The notes under the pieces: model-generated
The model's input: the letters and a program-made list of their open reading frames with translations, nothing else
Database searches by the model: none
What the model was told of the DNA's origin: nothing
NCBI RefSeq assembly: GCF_009720865.1
Contig: NZ_WNLA01000015.1
Coordinates: forward strand, 1-64,000
Direction: 5' to 3'
Length of the DNA stretch: 64,000 nt
From: Pseudoduganella ginsengisoli
Lineage (GTDB): Bacteria; Pseudomonadota; Gammaproteobacteria; Burkholderiales; Burkholderiaceae_D
In this document: piece after piece, positions 7,305-16,275 of the stretch
Layout of the letters: every line of letters starts with the position of its first letter
How positions within the stretch are numbered: position 1 is the first letter of the stretch
Made by a program: the position numbers and the translations under genes

Positions 7305-10300
7305 ATGACCAAAGACATGCAGATGGAGATACCAAGCATGCCCGCCCGAGACCAGGAACCGCAGGAACACGCACTGCAGCAAGGCGCCGCCCGCACCGTG
7401 CTGGTGGTCGACGATCGTCCCACCAACCGCGAATTCCTGTTGACCTTGCTAGGTTTCACGCCGCACAGGCTGCTGCAGGCCGGCGACGGCGCGCAAGCGC
7501 TGGAACTGACGCGGCGCGAGCGGCCCGATTTGATCATCACGGATTTGCTGATGCCGACCATGGACGGCTATGCGTTTACGCAGGAATTGCGCAACGATCC
7601 CACGCTGTGCCACATCCCCGTGATCTTTTTCAGCGCCACCTATTCATGCCAGGAAATGCATGCGATGGCCGCCGCGTGCGGCGTGCGCACGGTGCTGTCG
7701 AAACCGGCCGATCCGCAAACCATACTCGATGCGGTCAGCGAAGAACTGGGGCTGCATGCCGAAGCGCCGCAAGCCATCCCGCCAGCCTTGCAGGACAGCG
7801 GCGCCGCCTCCGCCCCCCTGCACGCCGCGGAACCGCCTGCGTCCGCGCTGGCCGATGCCACCGAGGCGCTGGCCATCGCCAATGAGCTGGTGGCGCTGGG
7901 CTTGCGCCTGAGCAGCGAACGCGATGGCGCCGAGATGGCCAAGGTATTCACGGAGACGGCCGCCCACATCCTGAAAGCGGAATGCATTGCCCTGTGCCTG
8001 CTGGACGGCCAGGAGCAGGTGGTGCAGCACCTGGCTACGCACGGCGTGGACCCGGCCGTCCTCTGCGGCCATGCGCTGGACCGCGGCACCTTGCCCGGCT
8101 CCCTGCTCGACGCGCACCACGTGGTGCGCCTTGCCGCGTCCGATGGCCCGATGGACAACCTGCCGCCAGGCCACCCGCCCGTGCGCAATTTATTGGGCAT
8201 GGCCCTGAGGGACCGCTACAACCTGTACGGCTGGCTGTATTTCGCGGGCCGCCATAACCAGCCGGAATTCACGGAGCAGGACGTACACACGGCCTCCACG
8301 CTGGCGGCGCAGCTGACGGTCGCCTATTACAGCCTGAATTTGTACCAGGTGGTGCAGCGCCATGCGGCGCAACTGCAGATGGAAGCGAGCGCGCGGCGCG
8401 ATGCCGACCTGGCGCTGCGCGCCAGTGAAAACCGCTACCGCGCCATGAGCGAATCGGCGCCGGACGCCATCGTCACGCTGGACCATGATTTGCACATCCT
8501 GCACTTCAACCGGGCCGCCGTCGCCATGTTCGGCTATACGGAAACGGAGATGCTGGGCCAGAGCGTCATGCTGCTGATGCCGGAGCGCTACCGCAACAAG
8601 GCGCGCATGCGTTATGAACAATTCCGCCTCACCACCGAGCCGTATTACAGCGGCCGCGTGGCGGAAGTGCATGGACGGCGCAAGAATGGCGAAGAATTCA
8701 TTGCCGAGCAATCGCTGTCGATCGTCCACGTGGACGGCAAGCAGATGTTCACCGCCATCCTGCGCGACACGACGCAGCGGCGCCAGATGGAAAGCCGCCT
8801 GCGCATGTCCGCCATGGTGTTCGACAATACGCAGGAAAGCATCACCACCACCGATGCCGACTGCAGGATCATCGGCGTCAATCCCGCGTTTGAACAAATC
8901 ACCGGCTACAAGGAGCGCGAGGTACTGGGCCGCAATCCCAGCCTGCTGCATTCCGGCCGCCACGACAGCGCGTTTTACCGCGCCATGTGGGCCAGCCTGG
9001 AAAACACGGGCCAGTGGCGCGGTGAAATCTGGAACCGCCGCAAGAATGGCCAGGTCTACCCGGAGCGCATGAGCATTTGCGCCGTGCGCGACCCGCACGG
9101 CAATATCAGCGCTTATGTGTCCGTGTCGTCCGATATCAGTGCGCTGAAGGAAGCCCACCACCAGCTGGACTTCCTGGCCAACCACGATCCCCTCACCTTG
9201 CTGCCGAACCGCAACCTGCTGAACGACCGGCTGCAGCTGGCGATGGCCGCCGCGGGACATGATGGCGCCATGGTGGCCGTGGTGCTGTTCAATGTCGACC
9301 GGCTGCAGCGCATCAACGACAGCATGGGCCACGATGCGGGCGACGCGCTGCTGCAGGCCATGGCGCGGCGGCTGAACCGCATCGTCACGCCGGGCGACAC
9401 GCTGGCCCACCTGGGCGCCGATGAGTTCGCGCTGATGCTGACCAAGTGCAAACAGCCCGACGACGTCATCGTGGCGGCGCGCCAGCTGATGGAGGAAATC
9501 GCCCGCCCCGTGCATTTGCAGGGACAGGATATCTATGTAACGGCCAGCGTCGGCATCAGCATTTATCCGCGCGATGGCGCCACCGCCAGCGCGCTGCTCA
9601 TTGGCGCGGACGTGGCGCTGTCGCACGTGAAGGAAGCGGGCCGCAACGGCTTCCGTTTCTTCACGGGCGAAATGAATGCGCACGCGCAGCGCTTCATGTC
9701 GCTGGAAAGGCATTTGCGGCATGCGATCGAACGCAATGAATTGACGCTGCTGTATCAGCCGCAAGTGTCGCTGTCCGATGGCCGCATCAGCGGCATGGAA
9801 GCGCTGCTGCGCTGGCACAGTCCGGAGCTGGGCATGGTGCCGCCGTCGGACTTTATCCCGCTGGCGGAAGACACGGGCCAAATCATTGAAATCGGCGCAT
9901 GGGTGCTGCAGCAGGCTTGCGACCAGAACAAGGCGTGGCAGCAGGCGGGCCTGGTGCCGCTGCCGGTGGCCGTCAATGTCTCGGCGCGCCAGCTCTCCGC
10001 CGGCAACCTGCCTGCCACCGTGCGCACAGCGCTGGCAGCGTCCGGGCTGGCGCCGGAATGCCTGGAAATCGAACTGACGGAAAGCATCATGATGCAGGAT
10101 GCGGAAGCCGTGCAGGCGCAATTGTCGGAACTGGCGCAGATGGGCGTGTCCGTGTCGCTGGACGATTTCGGCACCGGCTATTCATCGCTGGGCTACCTGT
10201 CGCGCTTCACGCTCGACAAATTAAAAATCGACCAGACCTTTGTCCGCAACATTACGTGCGAACCGCGCAGCGCCGCCATTGCACAAGCGACCATCGCGCT

Positions 10301-10880
10301 GGCCCACGGGCTGGACCTGGTGGTGGTGGCCGAAGGCGTGGAAACACCAGGCCAGCTGAATTACCTGCGCAGTATCGGCTGCGACAAAATCCAGGGCTAC
10401 CTGTTCAGCAAACCATTGGCGGCCGCCGATTTTGGCGCCCTGCTGCGCGAAGGGCGCACCTTGATGCAGGAAAACCTGGCGCTGGTGCCGGCGCGCACGC
10501 TGCTGCTGGTCGATGACGAACCGGGCGCCGCCTATGCGATGGCACGGCTGTTCCGGCGCGAAGGCTACCGCATCGTGGTCGCACACAGCGGCCGCGAAGC
10601 GCTGGAATTGCTGGCCACGCAAGCTGCGCAAGTCATCGTATCCGACCAGCGCATGCCGGACATGCCGGGCGCGGAATTTTTAGCCCGCGCCCGCGAACTG
10701 TATCCGCAGACGGTGCGCATCTTGCTGTCCGGCTATACCGACATCAAAACCGTGACAGACGCCGTCAACCGGGGCGCCGTGTATAAATGCGTGGCCAAGC
10801 CCTGGGACGATGCTGAATTAAAGGCAACGGTCCACGCGGCATTCCGGCAGGCCGAACAGGGCGAGCGGCGTGCTGGTTGA
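7305..10880 (+). CDS. c-di-GMP signalling protein REC-GAF-PAS-PAS-GGDEF-EAL-REC
   Basis: A 1191-residue cytoplasmic sensor. In order: a receiver (about 25-150, VLVVDDRPTNRE, phospho-Asp in IITDLLMPTMDGY, Lys in LSKPAD), a GAF domain (about 215-345), a helical linker, two PAS domains (about 375-495 and 505-620), a GGDEF domain with altered signature LGADEF, an EAL domain with EALLRW, NVSARQL, ELTES, DDFGTGYSSL and AEGVET, and a second receiver (VDDEPG, SDQRMPDMPG, AKPWDD). The EAL site looks complete, so phosphodiesterase activity is likely; the altered GGDEF is probably regulatory. A start a few codons later (7338) is possible. Confidence 0.92.
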   Translation: MTKDMQMEIPSMPARDQEPQEHALQQGAARTVLVVDDRPTNREFLLTLLGFTPHRLLQAGDGAQALELTRRERPDLIITDLLMPTMDGYAFTQELRNDPTLCHIPVIFFSATYSCQEMHAMAAACGVRTVLSKPADPQTILDAVSEELGLHAEAPQAIPPALQDSGAASAPLHAAEPPASALADATEALAIANELVALGLRLSSERDGAEMAKVFTETAAHILKAECIALCLLDGQEQVVQHLATHGVDPAVLCGHALDRGTLPGSLLDAHHVVRLAASDGPMDNLPPGHPPVRNLLGMALRDRYNLYGWLYFAGRHNQPEFTEQDVHTASTLAAQLTVAYYSLNLYQVVQRHAAQLQMEASARRDADLALRASENRYRAMSESAPDAIVTLDHDLHILHFNRAAVAMFGYTETEMLGQSVMLLMPERYRNKARMRYEQFRLTTEPYYSGRVAEVHGRRKNGEEFIAEQSLSIVHVDGKQMFTAILRDTTQRRQMESRLRMSAMVFDNTQESITTTDADCRIIGVNPAFEQITGYKEREVLGRNPSLLHSGRHDSAFYRAMWASLENTGQWRGEIWNRRKNGQVYPERMSICAVRDPHGNISAYVSVSSDISALKEAHHQLDFLANHDPLTLLPNRNLLNDRLQLAMAAAGHDGAMVAVVLFNVDRLQRINDSMGHDAGDALLQAMARRLNRIVTPGDTLAHLGADEFALMLTKCKQPDDVIVAARQLMEEIARPVHLQGQDIYVTASVGISIYPRDGATASALLIGADVALSHVKEAGRNGFRFFTGEMNAHAQRFMSLERHLRHAIERNELTLLYQPQVSLSDGRISGMEALLRWHSPELGMVPPSDFIPLAEDTGQIIEIGAWVLQQACDQNKAWQQAGLVPLPVAVNVSARQLSAGNLPATVRTALAASGLAPECLEIELTESIMMQDAEAVQAQLSELAQMGVSVSLDDFGTGYSSLGYLSRFTLDKLKIDQTFVRNITCEPRSAAIAQATIALAHGLDLVVVAEGVETPGQLNYLRSIGCDKIQGYLFSKPLAAADFGALLREGRTLMQENLALVPARTLLLVDDEPGAAYAMARLFRREGYRIVVAHSGREALELLATQAAQVIVSDQRMPDMPGAEFLARARELYPQTVRILLSGYTDIKTVTDAVNRGAVYKCVAKPWDDAELKATVHAAFRQAEQGERRAG

Positions 10881-10988
10881 CTCACTCATAACAGCTATCT
10901 CAATTTGGAATACATTCCATGAAGAATTATATAGTTGGCGCTATACCCGTTGCGGCATAGTATCGATTTCCTCGCATCACATCCTGCC

Positions 10989-11879
10989 ATGATGACAACC
11001 ACCTACACTCCCCGCCTGCTGTGGCAATTGGGCGCCGAACTGGGCGAAGGCCCATTGTGGCTGCCAGAACAACAGCGCTTATATTTCGTCAATTTGATTC
11101 CCGGCGTGCTGCACGCATATGACGCGGACGGTTCCACGCACAGTTGGCAATTGCCGACATCGATTTGCTGGATCGTGCCCCGCGCCGATGGCGACGGCTT
11201 TATGGCCGGCCTCAAGGATGGCATCGTGCGCCTGTGGCTGGAGCCGGAACTGCGCGTGCAATACGTGCACCAGCCCGTGCAAGACCGGCACGGCGTGCGC
11301 CTGAACGACGCCAAGGCCGATGCGCAGGGACGGCTGTGGGCCGGCACCTTGAACGGCAACGACAAGAGCCGCCCGGACGGCCAGCTGTTCCGCCTTGACC
11401 CGGATGGCGCACTGCACGTGGCGCTCGACGATTACCGCATTTGCAACGGCCCCGCGTTCAGCCCGGACGGCAAGACGCTGTACCACAATGACAGCTTCAT
11501 CGACCGTACCTTTGCATACGACATCCGCGGCGATGGCACGCTGGGCGAAGCGCGCCTGTGGAAGACCTATGGCGGCGAATATGGCTCGCCGGACGGCATG
11601 ACGGTCGATTCAGAAGGCTGCGTATGGGTCGCGCAATGGGGCGGCAGCCGCGTGTGCCGCTACAGCCCGGAAGGCGAATTGCTGGCCACCGTGGCCATGC
11701 CGGTATCGCAGCCCGCATCGTGCGTGCTGGGCGGCCCGGATTACAAGACACTGTTCATCACGACGGCCTGGGAAGGCTTGAGCGATGAACAGCGCGCCAG
11801 GGAGCCGCTGGCCGGCGGCCTGTTTGCCGTGGACGTCGACGTGCCAGGCGTCCCTCCCGCGCGCTACGGCCGTCCATAA
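10989..11879 (+). CDS. SMP-30/gluconolactonase family protein
   Basis: Six-bladed beta-propeller hydrolase family acting on sugar lactones. About 296 residues from the ATG pair at 10989/10992; a longer TTG start at 10935 lacks any support. The metal ligands are visible: Glu in LGEGPLW, Asn in GVRLNDAKAD, Asn in ICNGPAFSPDG and Asp in SPDGMTVD. The DGRLWAGTL-like motif (QGRLWAGTLNG) is typical. It stands alone with a strong terminator behind it, so neighbours do not reveal the substrate. Confidence 0.88.
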   Translation: MMTTTYTPRLLWQLGAELGEGPLWLPEQQRLYFVNLIPGVLHAYDADGSTHSWQLPTSICWIVPRADGDGFMAGLKDGIVRLWLEPELRVQYVHQPVQDRHGVRLNDAKADAQGRLWAGTLNGNDKSRPDGQLFRLDPDGALHVALDDYRICNGPAFSPDGKTLYHNDSFIDRTFAYDIRGDGTLGEARLWKTYGGEYGSPDGMTVDSEGCVWVAQWGGSRVCRYSPEGELLATVAMPVSQPASCVLGGPDYKTLFITTAWEGLSDEQRAREPLAGGLFAVDVDVPGVPPARYGRP

Positions 11880-11897
11880 TCGAACACCCGCTTTGCC

Positions 11898-11930
11898 AGG
11901 GCGGCCCATGCGGCCGCCCTTGTCTTTTTT
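11898..11930 (+). terminator. intrinsic terminator after the lactonase gene
   Basis: Perfect 9-bp stem AGGGCGGCC/GGCCGCCCT with a five-base loop followed by TGTCTTTTTT, starting 18 bp after the stop codon. Confidence 0.85.
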
Positions 11931-12064
11931 GACAACGTTTTTCGCATAACCATACGCGCCGCCGCCGCATATCGATAGACAGCCGCGCGGCATAAGCTTG
12001 CGCGATCATATTCGTTCCCCCGCCCGCTTCCCCTCCCTACACTCGGCATCACCAGCTACTCATT

Positions 12065-12080
12065 ACCTGTCATGACAGGT
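12065..12080. promoter_or_regulatory. candidate GntR operator
   Basis: ACCTGTCATGACAGGT is a perfect 16-bp palindrome, ending nine bases before the start codon of the GntR gene. Its position suggests autoregulation and control of the downstream operon. No second copy was noticed upstream of the lactonase gene. Confidence 0.6.
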
Positions 12081-12088
12081 CAGCTCAG

Positions 12089-12847
12089 ATGCCGAATGAA
12101 TTCCTGAAATCCGAATTACTCGCACCCGTCCCGCTGCACGCACAAGTGCGCGAACGGATCCGCGAACGCATCCTCGACGGCAGCTACGCCATCCACGCGC
12201 AGCTGCCGCCGGAAAGCACCTTGTGTGCGCTGTTCGGCGTGTCCCGCATTACCGTGCGCCAGGCGCTGGGCGACTTGCACAAGGAAGGCTTGATCTTCAA
12301 GGTGCCCGGCAAAGGCACGTTTGTCGCCAAGCCCAAGGCATTCCAGGAATTGACGCAGCTGGAAGGTTTTGCGCAAGCGATGGCGCGGCTGGGCCACAGC
12401 ATCCGCAACGTGGTGGCCGGCCACAGTGCCGTGCCAGCCAGCGCCGCCGTGGCGCAACAGCTGGGCATCGCAACCGGTACGCATGTATCGGAAATCCGCC
12501 GCATCCGCTGCCTGAACGGCGAACCGCTGTCGGTGGAATGCACGTATCTGCCGCTGCACATCGGCGAACGGCTGCGCAGCGCCGACCTGGCGCAGCGCGA
12601 CATTTTCCTGATCCTGGAAAACGATTACGGCATCCAACTGGGCCACGCCGACTTGCGCATCGATGCCGTGGCAGCCGACGCCGCGCTGGCCGAAGCGCTG
12701 CGCGTGGCCGAGGGCAGCGCCATCTTGCGCATCGAGCGGCTGACGCACAGCGTAGCCGCCGATGGCAGCGCCGTGCCCCTGGACTTTGAATACCTGTACT
12801 TCCGCGGCGACGCCTTTCAATACCGGCTCCGCATCAACAAGGACTAA
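12089..12847 (+). CDS. GntR/HutC-type transcriptional regulator (UTRA domain)
   Basis: A 252-residue regulator. An N-terminal winged helix-turn-helix (about residues 14-80) contains the GntR signature LPPESTLCALFGVSRITVRQ and GKGTFVAKP; a UTRA ligand-binding domain follows (about 95-245, ending LDFEYLYFRGDAFQYRLRI). It is the first gene of the run to 19.2 kb, two bases before the flavoprotein start, so it is very likely its local regulator. The palindrome just upstream is a plausible binding site. The ligand is unknown. Confidence 0.92.
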   Translation: MPNEFLKSELLAPVPLHAQVRERIRERILDGSYAIHAQLPPESTLCALFGVSRITVRQALGDLHKEGLIFKVPGKGTFVAKPKAFQELTQLEGFAQAMARLGHSIRNVVAGHSAVPASAAVAQQLGIATGTHVSEIRRIRCLNGEPLSVECTYLPLHIGERLRSADLAQRDIFLILENDYGIQLGHADLRIDAVAADAALAEALRVAEGSAILRIERLTHSVAADGSAVPLDFEYLYFRGDAFQYRLRINKD

Positions 12848-12849
12848 TT

Positions 12850-14622
12850 ATGCAACCCCAAACCATTACTCAGACAGTCGACGTGCTGGTCATCGGAGGC
12901 GGCACGGCCGGCCCGATGGCGGCCGTCAAGGCCAAAGAATCGAACCCCGCACTCAAAGTCCTGCTGCTGGAAAAAGCCAACGTGCGCCGCAGCGGCGCCA
13001 TTTCCATGGGCATGGATGGCTTGAACAATGCCGTCGTACCGGGCTTCGCCACGCCAGAACAATATGTGAAAGAAATCACGACGGCCAATGACGGCATCGT
13101 CAACCAGGCTACTGTGATGGCGTATGCGCAGGGCAGCTTCCCCATGATCGAAGAACTGGACAGCTGGGGTGTGAAATTTGAAAAAGATGAAAACGGCGAC
13201 TATGCGATGCGCAAGGTGCACCACATGGGTACGTATGTGTTGCCGATGCCGGAAGGCCACGACATCAAGAAAGTGCTGTACCGGCGCCTGAAACGGGCGC
13301 GCGTGGACATCACGAACCGCCTGGTGGCGACGCGCCTGCTGACGGCCGAAGATGGCGCCATTGCCGGCGCCATGGCGTTTGATTGCCGCACGGGCGACTT
13401 CCACGTGATCCGCGCCAAGGCCGTCGTACTGGCCACCGGCGCAGCAGGCCGCCTGGGATTGCCATCGTCCGGCTACCTGTTCGGCACGTACGAAAACCCC
13501 ACCAATGCGGGCGATGGCTACAGCATGGCGTACCACGCGGGGGCGGAACTGTCAGGCATTGAATGCTTCCAGATCAACCCTTTGATCAAGGATTACAACG
13601 GCCCCGCGTGCGCTTACGTCACGGGACCGTTCGGCGGCTATACGACTAACGCCAAAGGCGAGCGCTTCATCGAATGCGACTATTGGAGCGGCCAGATGAT
13701 GCAAGAGTTTTATAACGAACTGCAAGGCGGCAACGGCCCCGTGTTCCTCAAGCTGGACCACCTGGCCGAAGAAACCATCAGCACCATCGAACATATCCTG
13801 CACACCAACGAGCGCCCCAGCCGCGGACGTTTCCACGAAGGGCGCGGCACCGACTACCGCGCGCAAATGGTGGAAATGCATATCTCGGAAATCGGCTTGT
13901 GCAGCGGCCACTCGGCATCCGGTGTGTGGGTTGATGAACACGCGGCCACCACGGTGCCCGGCCTGTATGCGGCAGGCGACCTGGCGTGCGTACCCCATAA
14001 CTACATGCTGGGCGCCTTCGTGTACGGCAAGCTGGCTGGGGAAAGCGCAGCACAGCGCTGCGCGCAAACCACCCTGCCCGATGCCGATGAAGCACAGATC
14101 GCAGCGGAGCGCGATCGCGTGTGGGCGCCATTGCAGCGCAAAGATGGGCTGCCGCCGCAGCAAGTGGAATACAAGCTGCGCCGCATGGTCAACGATTACC
14201 TGCAGCCGCCGAAAGTCACGCGCAAGATGGAACTGGGCCTGGCCCGTTTTGAAGCCATCCGTGCGGACCTGGACCGCATCGCCGCCACCAATCCGCATGA
14301 ATTGATGCGGGCCATGGAAGTGCACGCGATCCGCGATTGCGCGGAAATGGCGGCACGCGCTTCGCTGTACCGCACGGAGAGCCGCTGGGGCCTGTACCAC
14401 AACCGCGCCGATTACCCGCAGCGCAACGATGCCGAATGGTTCGTCCACGTGCAGCTGAAAAAGACCGATGGCGAAATGACGTGCTTCAAGCGCCCGGTCG
14501 CGCCGTACATCGTGCCGCTGGACGATGAGGAAAAGACCGCCTACCAGCGCCTGCGCGTGCAGCGCGCCGCGCCAGCAACACCAGTAACCGCGGCCCCCAT
14601 CTCTTCTCCATTAGCCGCCTGA
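12850..14622 (+). CDS. AprA-like FAD-dependent oxidoreductase (fumarate reductase/adenylylsulfate reductase family)
   Basis: A 590-residue flavoprotein. The Rossmann FAD motif VLVIGGGTAGPMAA is followed by LLLEKANVRRSGAISMGMDG, the family's FAD-binding region, AVVLATGAAGRLGLPSSGY, and the C-terminal VPGLYAAGDLACVPHNYMLGAFVYGKLAGESAA. The pattern resembles the alpha subunit of dissimilatory adenylylsulfate reductase more than succinate dehydrogenase, and the next gene is a small two-cluster ferredoxin, as AprB would be. No sulfate reduction or sulfur oxidation genes are nearby, so the real substrate is unknown. The linked sulfonate/nitrate-type importer makes an organosulfur compound or sulfur oxyanion a reasonable guess. 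Confidence 0.82.
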   Translation: MQPQTITQTVDVLVIGGGTAGPMAAVKAKESNPALKVLLLEKANVRRSGAISMGMDGLNNAVVPGFATPEQYVKEITTANDGIVNQATVMAYAQGSFPMIEELDSWGVKFEKDENGDYAMRKVHHMGTYVLPMPEGHDIKKVLYRRLKRARVDITNRLVATRLLTAEDGAIAGAMAFDCRTGDFHVIRAKAVVLATGAAGRLGLPSSGYLFGTYENPTNAGDGYSMAYHAGAELSGIECFQINPLIKDYNGPACAYVTGPFGGYTTNAKGERFIECDYWSGQMMQEFYNELQGGNGPVFLKLDHLAEETISTIEHILHTNERPSRGRFHEGRGTDYRAQMVEMHISEIGLCSGHSASGVWVDEHAATTVPGLYAAGDLACVPHNYMLGAFVYGKLAGESAAQRCAQTTLPDADEAQIAAERDRVWAPLQRKDGLPPQQVEYKLRRMVNDYLQPPKVTRKMELGLARFEAIRADLDRIAATNPHELMRAMEVHAIRDCAEMAARASLYRTESRWGLYHNRADYPQRNDAEWFVHVQLKKTDGEMTCFKRPVAPYIVPLDDEEKTAYQRLRVQRAAPATPVTAAPISSPLAA

Positions 14623-14631
14623 AAGGAACAC

Positions 14632-14865
14632 ATGACTACCGCCTACATCCCGGCCAGCGTGCCGGTCCGTGTCAACGACGACCTGTGCATTGCCCACAAG
14701 GGCTGCACCGTCTGCGTCGACGTCTGCCCGCTCGACGTGCTGGCCATCGATATGGTCAAAGGCAAGGCTTACATGAAGTACGACGAATGCTGGTATTGCA
14801 TGCCATGCGAAAAAGATTGCCCGACTGGCGCCGTTACGGTCGATATCCCCTATTTGTTACGCTGA
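14632..14865 (+). CDS. AprB-like dicluster 4Fe-4S ferredoxin
   Basis: A 77-residue protein with two 4Fe-4S motifs: CIAHKGCTVCVDVCP (about residues 18-32) and CWYCMPCEKDCP (about 52-63). It corresponds to the ferredoxin core of AprB but lacks the long C-terminal tail that wraps around AprA in true adenylylsulfate reductase. It begins nine bases after the flavoprotein stop, with an AAAGGAAC ribosome-binding site, and is probably the electron-transfer partner of that enzyme. Confidence 0.88.
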   Translation: MTTAYIPASVPVRVNDDLCIAHKGCTVCVDVCPLDVLAIDMVKGKAYMKYDECWYCMPCEKDCPTGAVTVDIPYLLR

Positions 14866-14877
14866 AAAGGAATTGCC

Positions 14878-16263
14878 ATGCTGAAGAAACTGCTGCCCCT
14901 GCTGCTGTCTACTGTCGCCTTGTCAGCCAATGCTGAAACCATCCGTATCGCCATCGGCACGCAAGACACGACCATCAATTGCGCCACCGGCGGCTTGCTC
15001 ATCCGTGAACTGAAACTGCTGGAAAAATATTTGCCGAAAGATGGCAAGTACAAGGATGCGCAATATGACATCCAGTGGAAAAACTTCACATCCGGCGCAC
15101 CGCTGACCAATGAAATGGTGGCGGGCAAGCTCGATATCGGTTCCATGGCGGACTTCCCTGGCTCGTTCAACGGGGCCGCCTTCCAGAAGGCGGGCCGCCA
15201 GAGCCAGTTCATCACCGTGCTGTCCGGCAGTACGCAAGGCAGCGGCAACGGCATCGTGGTGCCGAAAGCATCAAGCATCCAGTCGCTGGCCGAATTGAAG
15301 GGCAAGACCATCTCCGTACCCTTTGCTTCCACGGCCCATGGCATGCTGCTGCGCGCCGTCAAAGCGCAAGGCTGGACACCGGACCGCGACGTCACCATCG
15401 TCACACAAGCGCCGGAAGTGGCGGGATCGGCGCTGCAAGCCAACAAGATCGATGCGCACGCCGACTTCGTGCCGTTCGCGGAACTGTTCCCGCACCGCGG
15501 CTATGCGCGCAAGATTTATGACGGCTCGCAAGCCAATGCGCCGACCCTGCACGGCAGCCTGGTCGACACGGATTTTGCGAAAAAATATCCGGAAATTGTC
15601 GTCGCCTTCCTGCGCGCCGCCATTGAAGCAGACCGCCTAGTGACGGCCGAACCGGAAAAGTACAGCGAACTGATTGCCAAGGTGACGGGTATTGAAGCGG
15701 AAATCAATTACCTGTTCCATGGCCCGCTGGGTTTGCAGACGCGCGACTTCACGTGGAAGCCGGAATACCGCCAGGCTGTGCAAACGTCGATAGAAACCTT
15801 GCGCCTGATGAAGCGCACGGAAACCGACCTGGATCCGAAAACCTTCATCAATGACCAGTATCTGCGCACGGCCTTTAAACAGGCGGGCCTCGATTACGAC
15901 GCGCAGCTGAAACACTATGGCCGCCATCCGCTGGCTGCGAAAGACGCCGTGACCGGCAAAGCCATCACGGACTTCAAGCAGGTGGCGCAAGTGTGGGTCG
16001 AAGGCGAACCGCTGGTGCGCAGCTACGCCACGGCAACCACGGCGTTTGCAGAACTGGGCAAGCTGGAAAAAGCCGGCAAGAAGGTGCGCGTGGTCTATGC
16101 CCATGACCGCAACACGGGCTTGAAACTGCTGGCCGAAGATGCGTGGTTCGTCGCGGGCAAGAATGAAGTCAGCAGCTTCCTGCAAAAGGATGCGGCGGAA
16201 GCGTGGGCGAAAAAGAATGGCGGCAAGGTGCTGGACTTTAACGCCGCCAAGGCCGGTGCATAA
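14878..16263 (+). CDS. ABC transporter substrate-binding protein with NosL-like C-terminal segment
   Basis: Periplasmic binding protein of the nitrate/sulfonate/taurine type, 461 residues. A Sec signal peptide (MLKKLLPLLLSTVALSANA) is followed by the SBP fold with IRIAIGTQDTTINC, GSMADFPGSFNG and a long two-lobe body to about residue 370. The last ~90 residues (FAELGKLEKAGKKVRVVYA, then AEDAWFVAGKNEVSSFLQKD and AEAWAKKNGGKVLDF) resemble NosL, the copper-binding accessory lipoprotein family, rather than any part of a normal binding protein. It precedes its permease by 12 bp. The ligand is unknown. Confidence 0.84.
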   Translation: MLKKLLPLLLSTVALSANAETIRIAIGTQDTTINCATGGLLIRELKLLEKYLPKDGKYKDAQYDIQWKNFTSGAPLTNEMVAGKLDIGSMADFPGSFNGAAFQKAGRQSQFITVLSGSTQGSGNGIVVPKASSIQSLAELKGKTISVPFASTAHGMLLRAVKAQGWTPDRDVTIVTQAPEVAGSALQANKIDAHADFVPFAELFPHRGYARKIYDGSQANAPTLHGSLVDTDFAKKYPEIVVAFLRAAIEADRLVTAEPEKYSELIAKVTGIEAEINYLFHGPLGLQTRDFTWKPEYRQAVQTSIETLRLMKRTETDLDPKTFINDQYLRTAFKQAGLDYDAQLKHYGRHPLAAKDAVTGKAITDFKQVAQVWVEGEPLVRSYATATTAFAELGKLEKAGKKVRVVYAHDRNTGLKLLAEDAWFVAGKNEVSSFLQKDAAEAWAKKNGGKVLDFNAAKAGA

Positions 16264-16275
16264 GCGGAGGAATGT

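Noticed and set aside
8190..10121. 643-codon frame antisense to the c-di-GMP protein gene
   Set aside because: His/Arg/Gln-rich shadow frame typical of high-GC coding DNA, with no start signal or domain.
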